Source: Larkinella humicola (GTDB taxonomy: Bacteria > Bacteroidota > Bacteroidia > Cytophagales > Spirosomataceae). Taken from it: a stretch of 64,000 nt of DNA. Under the pieces are notes generated by a model that had not been told where the DNA came from, searched no databases, and worked only from the letters and a program-made list of their open reading frames with translations. This document shows, one piece after another, positions 33,937-42,422 of this stretch (position 1 is the stretch's first letter; each line of letters opens with the position of its first letter). The stretch covers positions 1-64,000 of the forward strand of contig NZ_VTWS01000013.1 in the NCBI RefSeq assembly GCF_008727875.1. Direction: 5' to 3'. Position numbers and translations under genes: made by a program.

Positions 33937-36219
33937 TTATAACTTAGTTACCTTAAGTCGTAGACTATTGGTAACCACCGAAACGGAGCTTAAGGCCATA
34001 GCTGCCCCGGCAATCATGGGGTTGAGCAAAAAGCCATTAAACGGAAAAAGGAGACCAGCTGCGATAGGTATTCCAATCACGTTATAGATAAAGGCCCAAA
34101 ATAGATTTTGCCGAATGGTCTGCACGGTTTTTTTCGAGAGTTGTAATGCCTTCGGGATACTTCCTAAATCGGACGTAATCAACGTCATCTTGGCGACATC
34201 CATAGCAATATCTGATCCGCGGCCCATCGCGATACTTACATCCGCTTGCGCCAGTGCCTGGGAGTCATTGATGCCATCCCCAACCATTGCTACCACTTTT
34301 CCCTGGTTTTGTAGCTGCTTGACAAATTCGGCTTTATCATTCGGTAGGGCTTCAGCACGGAAATCTGTAACACCTACTTCCTGCGCCACGGCCGATGCCG
34401 TTTGCCGATTATCGCCCGTCATCATATAGACCTCGATACCACGGCGTTTCAATGTCTGAATGGCTAACCGTGAGGTCTCTTTGATGGGGTCGGCGATAGC
34501 AATAATGGCTTTGACGGATGTTTTATCGAAGAAATAAACGACCGTTTTGGCCTGATTCTGCCAGCGATCAGCCAACTCATTCGCCTGCGGAATCATCTTA
34601 ATTCCTTCTTCTGCCAGCAGGCGGGGATTGCCGACGAAGTATTTCTCTCCTTGATAATAACCCGTGACACCGCGACCCGTTAGGCTCTCAAAGCCGTCCA
34701 ATTGAGCTCCTTTGACGCCATCCGCTTTCAATCTTTCCAGTACCGCTTCCGCAAGCGGGTGTTCCGATTGAGCTTCCAGGGCGTACAATACTTCATGAAG
34801 GTAATTGGGGGTTGTTTTGGGCATAAACCATTCCAGATTGGTTACTTTTGGTCGGCCTTCCGTGATGGTTCCCGTCTTATCCAGAATCACGGCATTTACT
34901 TTATAGCCTAGTTCGAGGCTTTCTGCATCTTTAATGAGGATGTTGTTTTCTGCTCCTTTGCCAACACCAACCATGATGGCCGTTGGAGTAGCCAGTCCCA
35001 GGGCACATGGGCAGGCAATCACCAAGACCGTGACTGACGTTAGTAAAGCATGGGTAAACGCATTATCACCACCAACAATCATCCAGGTGACAAACGTTAG
35101 GAGCGCAATTCCAATCACCACGGGAACAAAGATGCCTGCGATTCGGTCTACCAACTTCTGTACCGGGGCTTTACTACCTTGCGCTTCCTGAACCATTCGA
35201 ATGATTTGGGCCAGTATGGTATCGCCACCTACCTTTTCAGCCTGGAATCGAAAAGCTCCTTTTTGATTGATGGTCCCGGCAAAAACCTTTTCACCTTCCT
35301 TTTTTTCGACGGGTACCGGTTCGCCGGAAATCATGCTTTCGTCAACACACGAGTAACCTGAATAAACGACACCATCCACCGGAATCTTTTCGCCGGGTCT
35401 CACAATTACAATTTGCCCAACCCGGACCTGGGCAATCGGTATTTCGCGCTCGATCCCCTCTTCGATAATACGTATCGTTTTAGGTTGCAGGCCCATGAGT
35501 TTCTTCAAGGCTGAGGATGTATTAGATTTGGCTTGTTCCTCCAGCAACTTTCCTAGTGAGATGAAGGCAATGACGACTGCTGCTGCTTCAAAATAGACGT
35601 GTGGGTGGACTCCGCGACTATGCCAGAAATCAGGATTGACAGTGTTAAAAACACTAAAAATGAAAGCGATACCCGTTGATAGGGCCACCAGCGTATCCAT
35701 ATTGGCATTTCCGTGACGAGCCTGTTTCCAGGCATTGACAAAAAACGGGCGGCCCAGGTAGAATACCACTGGTGCTGACAAGGCCATCATGATCCAGTTG
35801 GCATAGGGCAGCGATCCTGAGTCCCCGTCCATAAAGAACATACCAATAACGACAACCGGAATCGAGAGGATAACCGCCCAAAGAGTTCGTTTTTTTAAGG
35901 CTTTATAGTTTCGCTGCTGGGCTTCTTGTTGCACCTGCTGGGGATTCTCCTCATCAATAATAAGATCATATCCAATTGATTGAATCGCATTCTGTAACGC
36001 CTGCTGAGTCACCGCTTTGGGGTCATACTCCACTGTCGTTGACTGGTTAGCATAGTTTACGGATGCATCAACGACGCCTGGCGTATTTTTGAGCATCGAT
36101 TCCACACTGATGGCACAGGCGGCACAGGTCATTTCCAGTACCGGATAGGTTTTTTTCACAACTCGACCCCCTCGGTTTTTGACCGGGGAAGGAGCAATAT
36201 CTTCAGGATTGACTTTCAT
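33937..36219 (-). CDS. copA: Cu(I)-exporting P1B-1 ATPase
   Basis: 760 residues with one HMA domain near residues 20-90 ([17 protein letters not shown]), the TM6 motif CPC ([15 protein letters not shown]), phosphorylation site [13 protein letters not shown] motif ([14 protein letters not shown]), hinge [15 protein letters not shown], and the final helix with [15 protein letters not shown] (MxxSS, Cu(I) group). It moves Cu(I) from cytosol to periplasm. The alanine/serine version NDSQAL of the usual NDAPAL is seen and occurs in other members. Upstream it has a copper-regulon promoter (36247-36308). A terminator follows at 33771. Confidence 0.93.
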   Translation of the reverse strand: MKVNPEDIAPSPVKNRGGRVVKKTYPVLEMTCAACAISVESMLKNTPGVVDASVNYANQSTTVEYDPKAVTQQALQNAIQSIGYDLIIDEENPQQVQQEAQQRNYKALKKRTLWAVILSIPVVVIGMFFMDGDSGSLPYANWIMMALSAPVVFYLGRPFFVNAWKQARHGNANMDTLVALSTGIAFIFSVFNTVNPDFWHSRGVHPHVYFEAAAVVIAFISLGKLLEEQAKSNTSSALKKLMGLQPKTIRIIEEGIEREIPIAQVRVGQIVIVRPGEKIPVDGVVYSGYSCVDESMISGEPVPVEKKEGEKVFAGTINQKGAFRFQAEKVGGDTILAQIIRMVQEAQGSKAPVQKLVDRIAGIFVPVVIGIALLTFVTWMIVGGDNAFTHALLTSVTVLVIACPCALGLATPTAIMVGVGKGAENNILIKDAESLELGYKVNAVILDKTGTITEGRPKVTNLEWFMPKTTPNYLHEVLYALEAQSEHPLAEAVLERLKADGVKGAQLDGFESLTGRGVTGYYQGEKYFVGNPRLLAEEGIKMIPQANELADRWQNQAKTVVYFFDKTSVKAIIAIADPIKETSRLAIQTLKRRGIEVYMMTGDNRQTASAVAQEVGVTDFRAEALPNDKAEFVKQLQNQGKVVAMVGDGINDSQALAQADVSIAMGRGSDIAMDVAKMTLITSDLGSIPKALQLSKKTVQTIRQNLFWAFIYNVIGIPIAAGLLFPFNGFLLNPMIAGAAMALSSVSVVTNSLRLKVTKL

Positions 36220-36246
36220 AGCTGTTCGCTTTTAACCTTTAGAAGG

Positions 36247-36308
36247 CAAAATTACTAAGCTGGCCAACTGGAGACGTTATATAATACCGGGAGATGTTTT
36301 GTAATATT
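36247..36308 (-). promoter_or_regulatory. Copper-regulon promoter of copA
   Basis: In the direction of transcription the near half-site is TATTATATAA (36286-36277) and the far one AATATTACAA (36308-36299, here at 22 bp instead of 21). The -7 box TAATTTTG (36254-36247) follows the near half-site after exactly 22 bp. A leader of about 20 nt precedes the copA ATG. Confidence 0.6.
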
Positions 36309-36459
36309 TAAGTATTGATCGATGTATTTATCCATAATTGAGGTGGGTCCTTCCAGTAAATTTTAGGTACCCGCTTACGTTTTCGACAGATAAGCCATGA
36401 CTGGTTTTATATCGAATGTGTGAAATTAAATCTAGCTAACCCAATTTATAGAGTCTATT

Positions 36460-36852
36460 TCATTTACTTACCAGTTGTAAGAATTGAGCCAAATCAGCTC
36501 CGGTCATATCGGCAACTTTCATTGAAAAAAACTTCTCTTTAGCCGCATTCCGTTCGGCAAGCCGGTACTGGCTGAGTAACTCCTGAATCATTTGGGGATT
36601 TTTAATAGCAAGCCCCAGTAGTAACATGGGGTTACTTTCGCCATTGGTGCGATATAATTTATAATCATCGGACCTGTTTTTTATCTGCTTCTCACCAAAT
36701 TCCAGCAGTTTTCGAATAGCGGGTAGAACCGTATCACTATCTGCTTGCGAATAATGGCCGTTTTGAACCTGTTGTTGCAATTCGCCCTGATTGACTTTAA
36801 CAATAAATTTTTCAATACCTTCTAATTCTTCACTGCTGATTTGAGGTTCCAT
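36460..36852 (-). CDS. Small cytosolic helical protein, unknown
   Basis: 130 residues, mostly helical by eye (EELEGIEKFIVKVNQGELQQ, then AIRKLLEFGEKQIKN). No cysteines, no signal peptide and no membrane segment. I do not recognise the family. It lies between copA and the HMA-AraC gene, which ends 52 bp upstream of it on the same strand, so it may be cotranscribed with the regulator. Confidence 0.5.
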   Translation of the reverse strand: MEPQISSEELEGIEKFIVKVNQGELQQQVQNGHYSQADSDTVLPAIRKLLEFGEKQIKNRSDDYKLYRTNGESNPMLLLGLAIKNPQMIQELLSQYRLAERNAAKEKFFSMKVADMTGADLAQFLQLVSK

Positions 36853-36904
36853 TTTATGTTACGGGGGGTCTGTTTTAGATAGGAAATATTTATTGGTGAT
36901 AATC

Positions 36905-37489
36905 CTAAGAATTCATGTGTTCCGTTATTCGATGGCGAACTTCATCGCGTTCTGCTTTAATCATTTTAAAGTGGGAAGGTGATAATCCCGTGACTTGTTT
37001 AAACTGGTTGGATAAATGCTGGAGACTGCTGAAACCGGTTCGATAGGCAATTTCCGATAGGGTCAGGTCGGAGTAAACCAGCCATTCTTTTACTTTGTCA
37101 AGTCTTTTTTCAATGGTGTATTTTTCAATTGTAATCCCCTCATAACCAGAGAATAGCGAGCTTAATGTGTCGTAGTCTGCGCCCGTTTTCTCTTCAAGCA
37201 GGTCGGAATAACGGACTTTATTGTCACCTAAATCATCTCGTTGCAAGGTTTCCTGGATGAGGTCTTTTACCAGTTGAATGAGTTCAGCCTTCCGATCAAC
37301 CAATAAGGAAAACCCCAAAGTCTCTAATCGCTTACTGAGTTCGTGTAACTGCTTCGTATTGATAGAAGAGACGGCTGCCACACCTAGTTGAACGTCGGTT
37401 GGTACCAACCCCAAGGTCTTCAATTCCCCTTCGACGGCTTGGATGCATCGTCCGCAAACCATACCCCGTATCCGCAATTCTGTATTCAT
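36905..37489 (-). CDS. HMA-AraC regulator, predicted copper-sensing transcription factor
   Basis: 194 residues in two parts. Residues 1-70 are an HMA-like domain with the metal motif GMVCGRC (LRIRGMVCGRCIQAVEGELK). Residues 110-185 are an AraC-type DNA-binding domain: TIEKYTIEKRLDKVKEWLV and then SEIAYRTGFSSLQHLSNQFK with QVTGLSPSHFK. The HMA cysteines would sense Cu(I), and the HTH pair would bind phased half-sites. The gene itself has such a promoter about 190 bp upstream (37685-37745), so it may autoregulate. A homologue is at 63081. The binding sites and copper response are inferences. Confidence 0.8.
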   Translation of the reverse strand: MNTELRIRGMVCGRCIQAVEGELKTLGLVPTDVQLGVAAVSSINTKQLHELSKRLETLGFSLLVDRKAELIQLVKDLIQETLQRDDLGDNKVRYSDLLEEKTGADYDTLSSLFSGYEGITIEKYTIEKRLDKVKEWLVYSDLTLSEIAYRTGFSSLQHLSNQFKQVTGLSPSHFKMIKAERDEVRHRITEHMNS

Positions 37490-37684
37490 CCCGTTTAATT
37501 TTAAGCCAAGTCTATGTCGAAGAACTATACATTCATTAATCGGTAATAAAAGTTGCGATCTGGCATAGCAACTATCTATTGACTATCTGATCGTGAAACG
37601 GGGCCATAGGACTCATTCAAAACGCTTATATCAAGGGCAACCGTGGCTGCTTTGCTATACGATTTTGAAGCTGGTTTGCCACTA

Positions 37685-37745
37685 CAAATGTATACCGACA
37701 TGGTTTATGTACTGTTGTAAAATTTGGGGTGTAACTTATAAGATT
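37685..37745 (-). promoter_or_regulatory. Copper-regulon promoter toward the HMA-AraC gene
   Basis: Forward-strand half-sites TTGTAAAATT (37715) and TTATAAGATT (37736) are 21 bp apart. On the reverse strand the -7 box TACATTTG (37692-37685) follows after exactly 22 bp. The start codon at 37489 would have a leader near 190 nt. Confidence 0.6.
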
Positions 37746-37816
37746 ATAGCTTCTTAACACGACAGCTATTTTGAGTTACAAGGATGTAGGTCGTTGAAAA
37801 AATAAACACCGGCAAA

Positions 37817-37877
37817 AATTTTATAAGTGAGAGCCTAAACCTTGTAAGGCGAATGGTACCCCTTTCGAGTTACTTTG
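37817..37877 (+). promoter_or_regulatory. Copper-regulon promoter of copB
   Basis: Half-sites AATTTTATAA (37817) and AACCTTGTAA (37838) are 21 bp apart. The -7 box TTACTTTG (37870-37877) follows after exactly 22 bp. It places the start of transcription near 37884, so the ATG at 37853 is excluded as a start. Confidence 0.7.
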
Positions 37878-37909
37878 TATATCGAATCATTTTCATACTC
37901 GATTTTAAA

Positions 37910-40366
37910 ATGAAACATCAACATCACTATTGGTTGCATGGCTTGTCCAAAGCCCATGAATTGGAAGCAGTTCGGGTTGCTCTCCAAAAACATCCCGACA
38001 TTCTGGATGCGGAGGTTACGTTAAATCCGCCCCAGGTAATCGTTACCGTTGGAAAACATCCCATCTTGGCGGAACTTCAGCAGGTAGTTTCTACTGTAGG
38101 GTCATTTCATCTGATGGAAGTCGAAAAGGGGAATGAAACGACCAAGCACCCCCATCATGGCTCGTATCACCAGGCTGCGGAGGGAGAAGCATCAGTTGCC
38201 CATGATACCCGGAAAAATAATCCAAGCCAAATACCCGATCACCTCAGGGATCCTCCTGCTGTGCAGCAGTCCCTACAGCATATTGGGCATGATGATCACA
38301 GCGGTCCGATGGACACGGACCCTGGTAGCGTAGGGAAAGTCGACGTGATGAATCATGATCACCACCAGAGTCATTCCCATTCCCATGGGAGTTCAATGAA
38401 TCAGGAGGGACATACCGGCGGCCATGATCATGGTGCCATGATTGCCGATTTTCTGCGTCGATTTTGGGTATGCCTGGTGCTTTCTGTACCCGTCATCGCC
38501 TTTTCCATGATGTTTCAGGAAGTGGCGGGCTATCACCTGGATTTTCCCTATCGCGACTGGATCGTCATGAGCTTGGCCACAGTCATTTATTTTTACGGTG
38601 GCTGGCCGTTTCTGACCGGTTTGATCGGTGAGATCCGCAGGCGTCAACCCGGAATGATGACCCTGGTAGCGGTCGCTATAACCGCAGCCTACGCCTACAG
38701 CATGGTGGTCGCTCTGGGTATTCTGCCGGGTATGGATTTCTTTTGGGAGCTGGCTACCCTGATTGATATTATGTTGGTGGGTCATTACCTGGAAATGAAA
38801 TCCGTTGCCGGAGCCTCACACTCACTGGAATTGATTGTTAAAATGCTTCCTTCCGATGCCCATTTAGTGAATGGCGATGAAATTCGTGACGTCAAAGTTG
38901 ACCAGCTTACCATTGGCGATATTGTTTTGGTACGTCCCGGTGAGCGGATTCCGACCGATGGTGAGGTAGTTGAAGGGAACAGCTTTGTCAATGAAAGTAT
39001 GCTGACGGGGGAGAGTGTGCCGGTGCAAAAAGAGCAACAAGATACTGTCATAGCCGGGGGCATCAATGGCGAAGGCGCTTTAAAAGTGAAAGTAACCCAC
39101 CAAGGGGCAGATAGTTACCTCAACAAGGTTGTTAAGCTGATTCAGGAGGCTCAGGGTGCGAAATCACAAACTCAAACGCTGGCCGACCGGGCTGCCGGAT
39201 GGTTAACCCTAATTTCTTTAACCGTAGGGGTCATTACACTATTGTTCTGGCTGTTTAGCGGTAAGGATACGGCATTTGCGGTCGAACGAATGGTGACCGT
39301 CATGGTTACGTCCTGTCCGCATGCCCTGGGAGTGGCGATTCCCCTTGTCGTGGCAATTTCCACCACTATTTCCGCGCAAAAAGGATTGTTGATCCGAAAC
39401 CGAACAGCTTTTGAAGAGTCCCGAAAAATAACAGCGATGGTTTTCGATAAAACCGGCACCTTAACGGAAGGGCAATTCGGTGTGACCCGCGTCGTGTCAC
39501 TCGTGGATCAAGTAGATGAAACGGCATTGATTCGCACAGCCACGGCCCTGGAGCAACAATCGCAACACCCCATCGCCCAGGGTATTGTACGGGAAGCAAA
39601 GACCCGTAACCTGGCACCACTTTCCATTAGTGACTTTCAGTCGATTACGGGGAAGGGCATTTCAGCCACCGTGGATGGAAAAAAAGTGGCTGTAGTGAGT
39701 CCTGGCTACCTAAAGGAAAATGGGATCGAATTGCCCAAAGGCGCCTATAGCAGTGGAGCGGAGACAGTTGTCTTTGTTCTGCAAGACCAACAAATAATTG
39801 GATTCATTGCACTGGCTGATACGATTCGATCAAACTCTAAAGAAGCTGTACAACGTTTGCAGGAAGCGGGTATCAAGGTCTATATGGCGACGGGTGATAA
39901 TCAAAAAGTGGCCGATGCCGTAGCGAAGGAGTTAGGTCTGGATGGGGTTTTTGCTGAGGTGTTGCCGGATCAAAAAGTTCGGATTGTAAAAGACTTACAG
40001 CAAAAAGGCCAATTTGTGGCAATGACTGGTGATGGGGTCAATGATGCACCGGCCCTTGCACAAGCCAATGTGGGCATCGCCGTTGGGTCAGGCACGGATG
40101 TAGCGGCAGAAACCGCCGACATTATACTGGTCAACAGCAATCCTACCGATATTACCAATCTGGTTGAGTTCGGCAAAGCCACCTACCGAAAAATGATTCA
40201 AAATCTTATTTGGGCTACCGGGTATAATGTGGTGGCTATTCCATTGGCTGCCGGGGTTTTATACCCCAATTTTGTCCTAAGCCCGGCGCTGGGCGCTGTC
40301 CTGATGAGTGCCAGCACGGTAATTGTTGCGTTGAACGCCCAATTATTAAAACGTGAGATAAATTAA
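37910..40366 (+). CDS. copB: Copper P1B-3-type ATPase with His-rich N-terminus (CopB type)
   Basis: 818 residues from ATG 37910 (MKHQHHYWLHGLSKAHELEA). The N-terminal domain has an HMA-like fold but lacks CxxC (WLHGLSKAHE). A long His-rich stretch (DHHQSHSHSHGSS, GHTGGHDHG) precedes TM1. The TM6 motif is CPH (VMVTSCPHALGVAIPL), the mark of the CopB group, which has been reported to transport Cu(II)/Cu(I)/Ag. Other motifs are DKTGTLTEG, SQHP and GDGVNDAPALAQANV. The upstream start at 37853 lies before the -7 box and was rejected. It is under a copper-type operator. Confidence 0.9.
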   Translation: MKHQHHYWLHGLSKAHELEAVRVALQKHPDILDAEVTLNPPQVIVTVGKHPILAELQQVVSTVGSFHLMEVEKGNETTKHPHHGSYHQAAEGEASVAHDTRKNNPSQIPDHLRDPPAVQQSLQHIGHDDHSGPMDTDPGSVGKVDVMNHDHHQSHSHSHGSSMNQEGHTGGHDHGAMIADFLRRFWVCLVLSVPVIAFSMMFQEVAGYHLDFPYRDWIVMSLATVIYFYGGWPFLTGLIGEIRRRQPGMMTLVAVAITAAYAYSMVVALGILPGMDFFWELATLIDIMLVGHYLEMKSVAGASHSLELIVKMLPSDAHLVNGDEIRDVKVDQLTIGDIVLVRPGERIPTDGEVVEGNSFVNESMLTGESVPVQKEQQDTVIAGGINGEGALKVKVTHQGADSYLNKVVKLIQEAQGAKSQTQTLADRAAGWLTLISLTVGVITLLFWLFSGKDTAFAVERMVTVMVTSCPHALGVAIPLVVAISTTISAQKGLLIRNRTAFEESRKITAMVFDKTGTLTEGQFGVTRVVSLVDQVDETALIRTATALEQQSQHPIAQGIVREAKTRNLAPLSISDFQSITGKGISATVDGKKVAVVSPGYLKENGIELPKGAYSSGAETVVFVLQDQQIIGFIALADTIRSNSKEAVQRLQEAGIKVYMATGDNQKVADAVAKELGLDGVFAEVLPDQKVRIVKDLQQKGQFVAMTGDGVNDAPALAQANVGIAVGSGTDVAAETADIILVNSNPTDITNLVEFGKATYRKMIQNLIWATGYNVVAIPLAAGVLYPNFVLSPALGAVLMSASTVIVALNAQLLKREIN

Positions 40367-40520
40367 TAATCGTAAGAGTGAGTTTTAAATTAGGTTAACT
40401 GTTTTTGTTACTTTGCCAATTGTCGTACTAAAAAGTGGGTATTGGCGGTAGATTTAGCGTGGCAAACCGATCTGTGTCGAATCTGAATCTCACCTCTCAT
40501 GCGAATCCAATTCACCTAGG

Positions 40521-40711
40521 CATCTGATATCCCGTACTATTCTCGCCATTGGACACTAAAGCAGATTTGGCAAACGATAGTCGAGCATTTGGAAAAAGGT
40601 GAACGCCAGTGGCAAGGTCGCCAGCCTCTACCCGGTCGAGTACCTGTAGACAGGCAAAGTGTGCTCAAAGGAGTTTGGGTGAGTCATGACTCCGACCTAG
40701 ATTCGGGGCCG
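40521..40711 (+). pseudogene. Left part of a decayed IS5-family transposase
   Basis: The frame reads YYSRHWTLKQIWQTIVEHLE, then GRQPLPGRVPVDRQSVLKGV and SHDSDLDSG. It follows the IS5-family order: Y-W linker region, then the first catalytic aspartate in VDRQSV (VDSQSV in active members). It is interrupted at 40712 by the IS110 element and resumes at 41963. The start region before 40521 is missing. Confidence 0.65.
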
Positions 40712-40770
40712 CCCTTTAGGTTTGAGAGCTGGTAAGAAACCAAGATTTGGTAGCTTGCCAACAAGTGAAC

Positions 40771-40909
40771 AGAGCGGGTTGTCCTATGGGGTCGCAGAGT
40801 AGGAGCTCTAAGCGCGGATTCAGGTCCCGCTCTGTTTTTACTTGCTTATGGCTCAAATGGAAATTCGGGGATGCAGCCCCATTAGCAAGGGATTGAGCAA
40901 TAAGGCAAG
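40771..40909 (+). ncRNA. Predicted bridge RNA of the IS110 element
   Basis: Two stem-loops precede the transposase. The first stem is AGAGCGGG (40771) with CCCGCTCT (40826). Its internal loop strands hold GGGGTCGC (40788-40795) and GCGCGG (40812-40817). The second stem is CTTGC/GCAAG plus GCTCAA/TTGAGC, with loop strands ATGGAAAT (40857-40864) and AAGGGATT (40887-40894), closed by GGGG/CCCC. ATGGAAAT equals the right element end before CC (41953-41960). AAGGGATT is complementary to AATCC-CTT, the right-end/left-end junction. GGGGTCGC resembles the left target flank GGGGCCGC, and GCGCGG pairs with CCGTGC across the core (one G-T wobble each). This is the published layout of target loop first and donor loop second. 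Confidence 0.7.
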
Positions 40910-40941
40910 GAACTTGTTGGAACTCTAAATTATCATTTCTC

Positions 40942-41949
40942 ATGGACATTCACTATTTCATTGGGGTTGATATCTCTAAAGCTACCTTAGACTGGGCGGT
41001 CTTTAATGGCCAAACTGTCGTCTTGCAATGTCAGTCGGCCAATTCCGAAATCGCCATTAAAGAGACCCTCAAACTCATCAAAGTACTGCCTGGTTTTACA
41101 GGGACCAAGTCGGTGTGCTGTATGGAGCATACCGGCATTTACAATGCCCACCTGCTAACACATTTACACAAAATTAAACTGCCTATTTGGCTCGAAAGCA
41201 GCTTACAGATTAAAAAAGCAGGCGGTTTGCAACGCGGTAAAACCGATACAATTGATGCCGTTCGCATTGCCCAATACGCTTTTCGCTTCCGCGATCAGAT
41301 GCGGCTTTGGCAACCTCCGCGCCCCGTTTTACAAAAACTGGCGGCACTTAGTGCCATGCGGCAACGCTTGTTGCAGGTACGCCAACAACTCCAACAACCG
41401 ATTACTGAACAGCAGGGCTTCATCGACAAGGCTCTCCAAAAGCAGTTGATGAAAAGCTGTCAGGCTTCACTCAAAGCGCTCAATGCCGACCTACAAAAGG
41501 TTGACCAACAACTCGCCCAACTCATTCAGAGCGATGAGCGCCTGAAAGAATTAGTCGACTGGATGACTTCTGTGCCCGGTATTGGTAGTGCGACCGCCAC
41601 CGAAGTGCTGGTCGCTACGGACGAATTCAAACAGTTCACTGACCCTAAAAAACTGGCCTGTCATGCCGGGGTTGCTCCTTTTGAGTACAAGTCAGGGAGC
41701 AGTGTTCGGGGCAAAACCAGCGTCAGCCAACATGCCCGAAAACGGTTGAAATCGCTCTTCCACTTAGGAGCTATGTCAGCTATCCGCATGAAGGGCGAAC
41801 TCCAGGACTATTACCGACGTAAAGTGGCCGAAGGCAAGAACAAAATGCTTGTTCTCAATGCCGTTCGCAATAAGCTGATTCATCGGGTTTGCTCGGTCGT
41901 CCACCGGCAGCAGAAATATGACAAAAATTATGTCCTTTCACTTGCATAA
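40942..41949 (+). CDS. IS110-family transposase (recombinase)
   Basis: 335 residues. The RuvC-like N-terminal domain has GVDISKATLDWAVF with the first acidic residue and later DTIDAVRIAQYAF (DEDD). The C-terminal Tnp_20 domain holds VPGIGSATATEVL and ACHAGVAPFEYKSGSS, in which the serine nucleophile is expected, then GKTSVSQHARKRLKSLFHLG. These recombinases use a bridge RNA encoded in the element to choose target and donor. Intact and of normal length. Confidence 0.92.
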   Translation: MDIHYFIGVDISKATLDWAVFNGQTVVLQCQSANSEIAIKETLKLIKVLPGFTGTKSVCCMEHTGIYNAHLLTHLHKIKLPIWLESSLQIKKAGGLQRGKTDTIDAVRIAQYAFRFRDQMRLWQPPRPVLQKLAALSAMRQRLLQVRQQLQQPITEQQGFIDKALQKQLMKSCQASLKALNADLQKVDQQLAQLIQSDERLKELVDWMTSVPGIGSATATEVLVATDEFKQFTDPKKLACHAGVAPFEYKSGSSVRGKTSVSQHARKRLKSLFHLGAMSAIRMKGELQDYYRRKVAEGKNKMLVLNAVRNKLIHRVCSVVHRQQKYDKNYVLSLA

Positions 41950-41962
41950 ACCATGGAAATCC

Positions 41963-42290
41963 GTGCGGCAACAAACGGGTCAGTGGACGCAAGCGACACG
42001 TAGCCGTGCGAAATGCTGTGGCAATTAGATGCCATGCAGGAACGGCTGGTGCTGATCGTGGCAGATGGCAGTTATTCTGGTGGGTTTGAGCGATATGCAG
42101 GCTACTCTGTATAAAGCGTTGACATTCGTTAACACTGAAATATCCCTAGGCATTGTCACCCAAACAGAGCATTGGCAGGTTAAACGCAGCTCGCCTGGCT
42201 TAATGTAATCGTCGGCTTAGTCGAGATTATGAGAAAACTGTGGTTTCTGCCGAGATGTTCGGATATGTTCTACGAATAGTCTTCCTCGAA
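41963..42290 (+). pseudogene. Right part of the decayed IS5-family transposase
   Basis: After the IS110 element the frame continues with GNKRVSGRKRHVAV, then in other frames ERLVLIVADGSYSGGFERYA (the second aspartate region) and LSRDYEKTVVSAEMFGYVLR (the last helix region). Stops and frameshifts separate these. It shows that the IS5 copy was dead or died after interruption. Confidence 0.65.
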
Positions 42291-42422
42291 GTGATTCTGG
42301 CATAAAAGTAAAGAATCATTTCAAAAATATATTCTGAATATAGCATGGACCTGTTGATTATTTCGGGTACAGTTGAGGCAGGTCATTTCGTTGGTATAGA
42401 AGTCGAGCTAGGTTAGAGTTGA

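Larger units (their letters stand above)
40712..41962 (+). mobile_element. IS110-family insertion element inserted into the IS5 relic
   Basis: An element of about 1.25 kb without terminal inverted repeats, bounded by a CC dinucleotide on each side (40712-40713 and 41961-41962). Removing it joins ...GATTCGGGGCCG-CC-GTGC and restores the IS5 relic frame (LDSG-PPC-GNKRVSGRKRH). The ends were placed with the help of the bridge RNA loops, which match the flanks and the element ends. It carries a transposase gene and the RNA upstream of it. Confidence 0.7.

Noticed and set aside
37838-37847. AAACCTTGTAA upstream of copB resembling the iteron core of the origin (shared CTAAACCTTGTAA)
   Set aside because: It is explained as the near half-site of the copper operator: it is 21 bp from AATTTTATAA and 22 bp before the -7 box. 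No other iteron is near.
37853-37909. The upstream ATG of copB (37853) as the translation start
   Set aside because: It lies before the -7 box at 37870-37877, and the protein from 37910 starts with the His-rich domain as in relatives.
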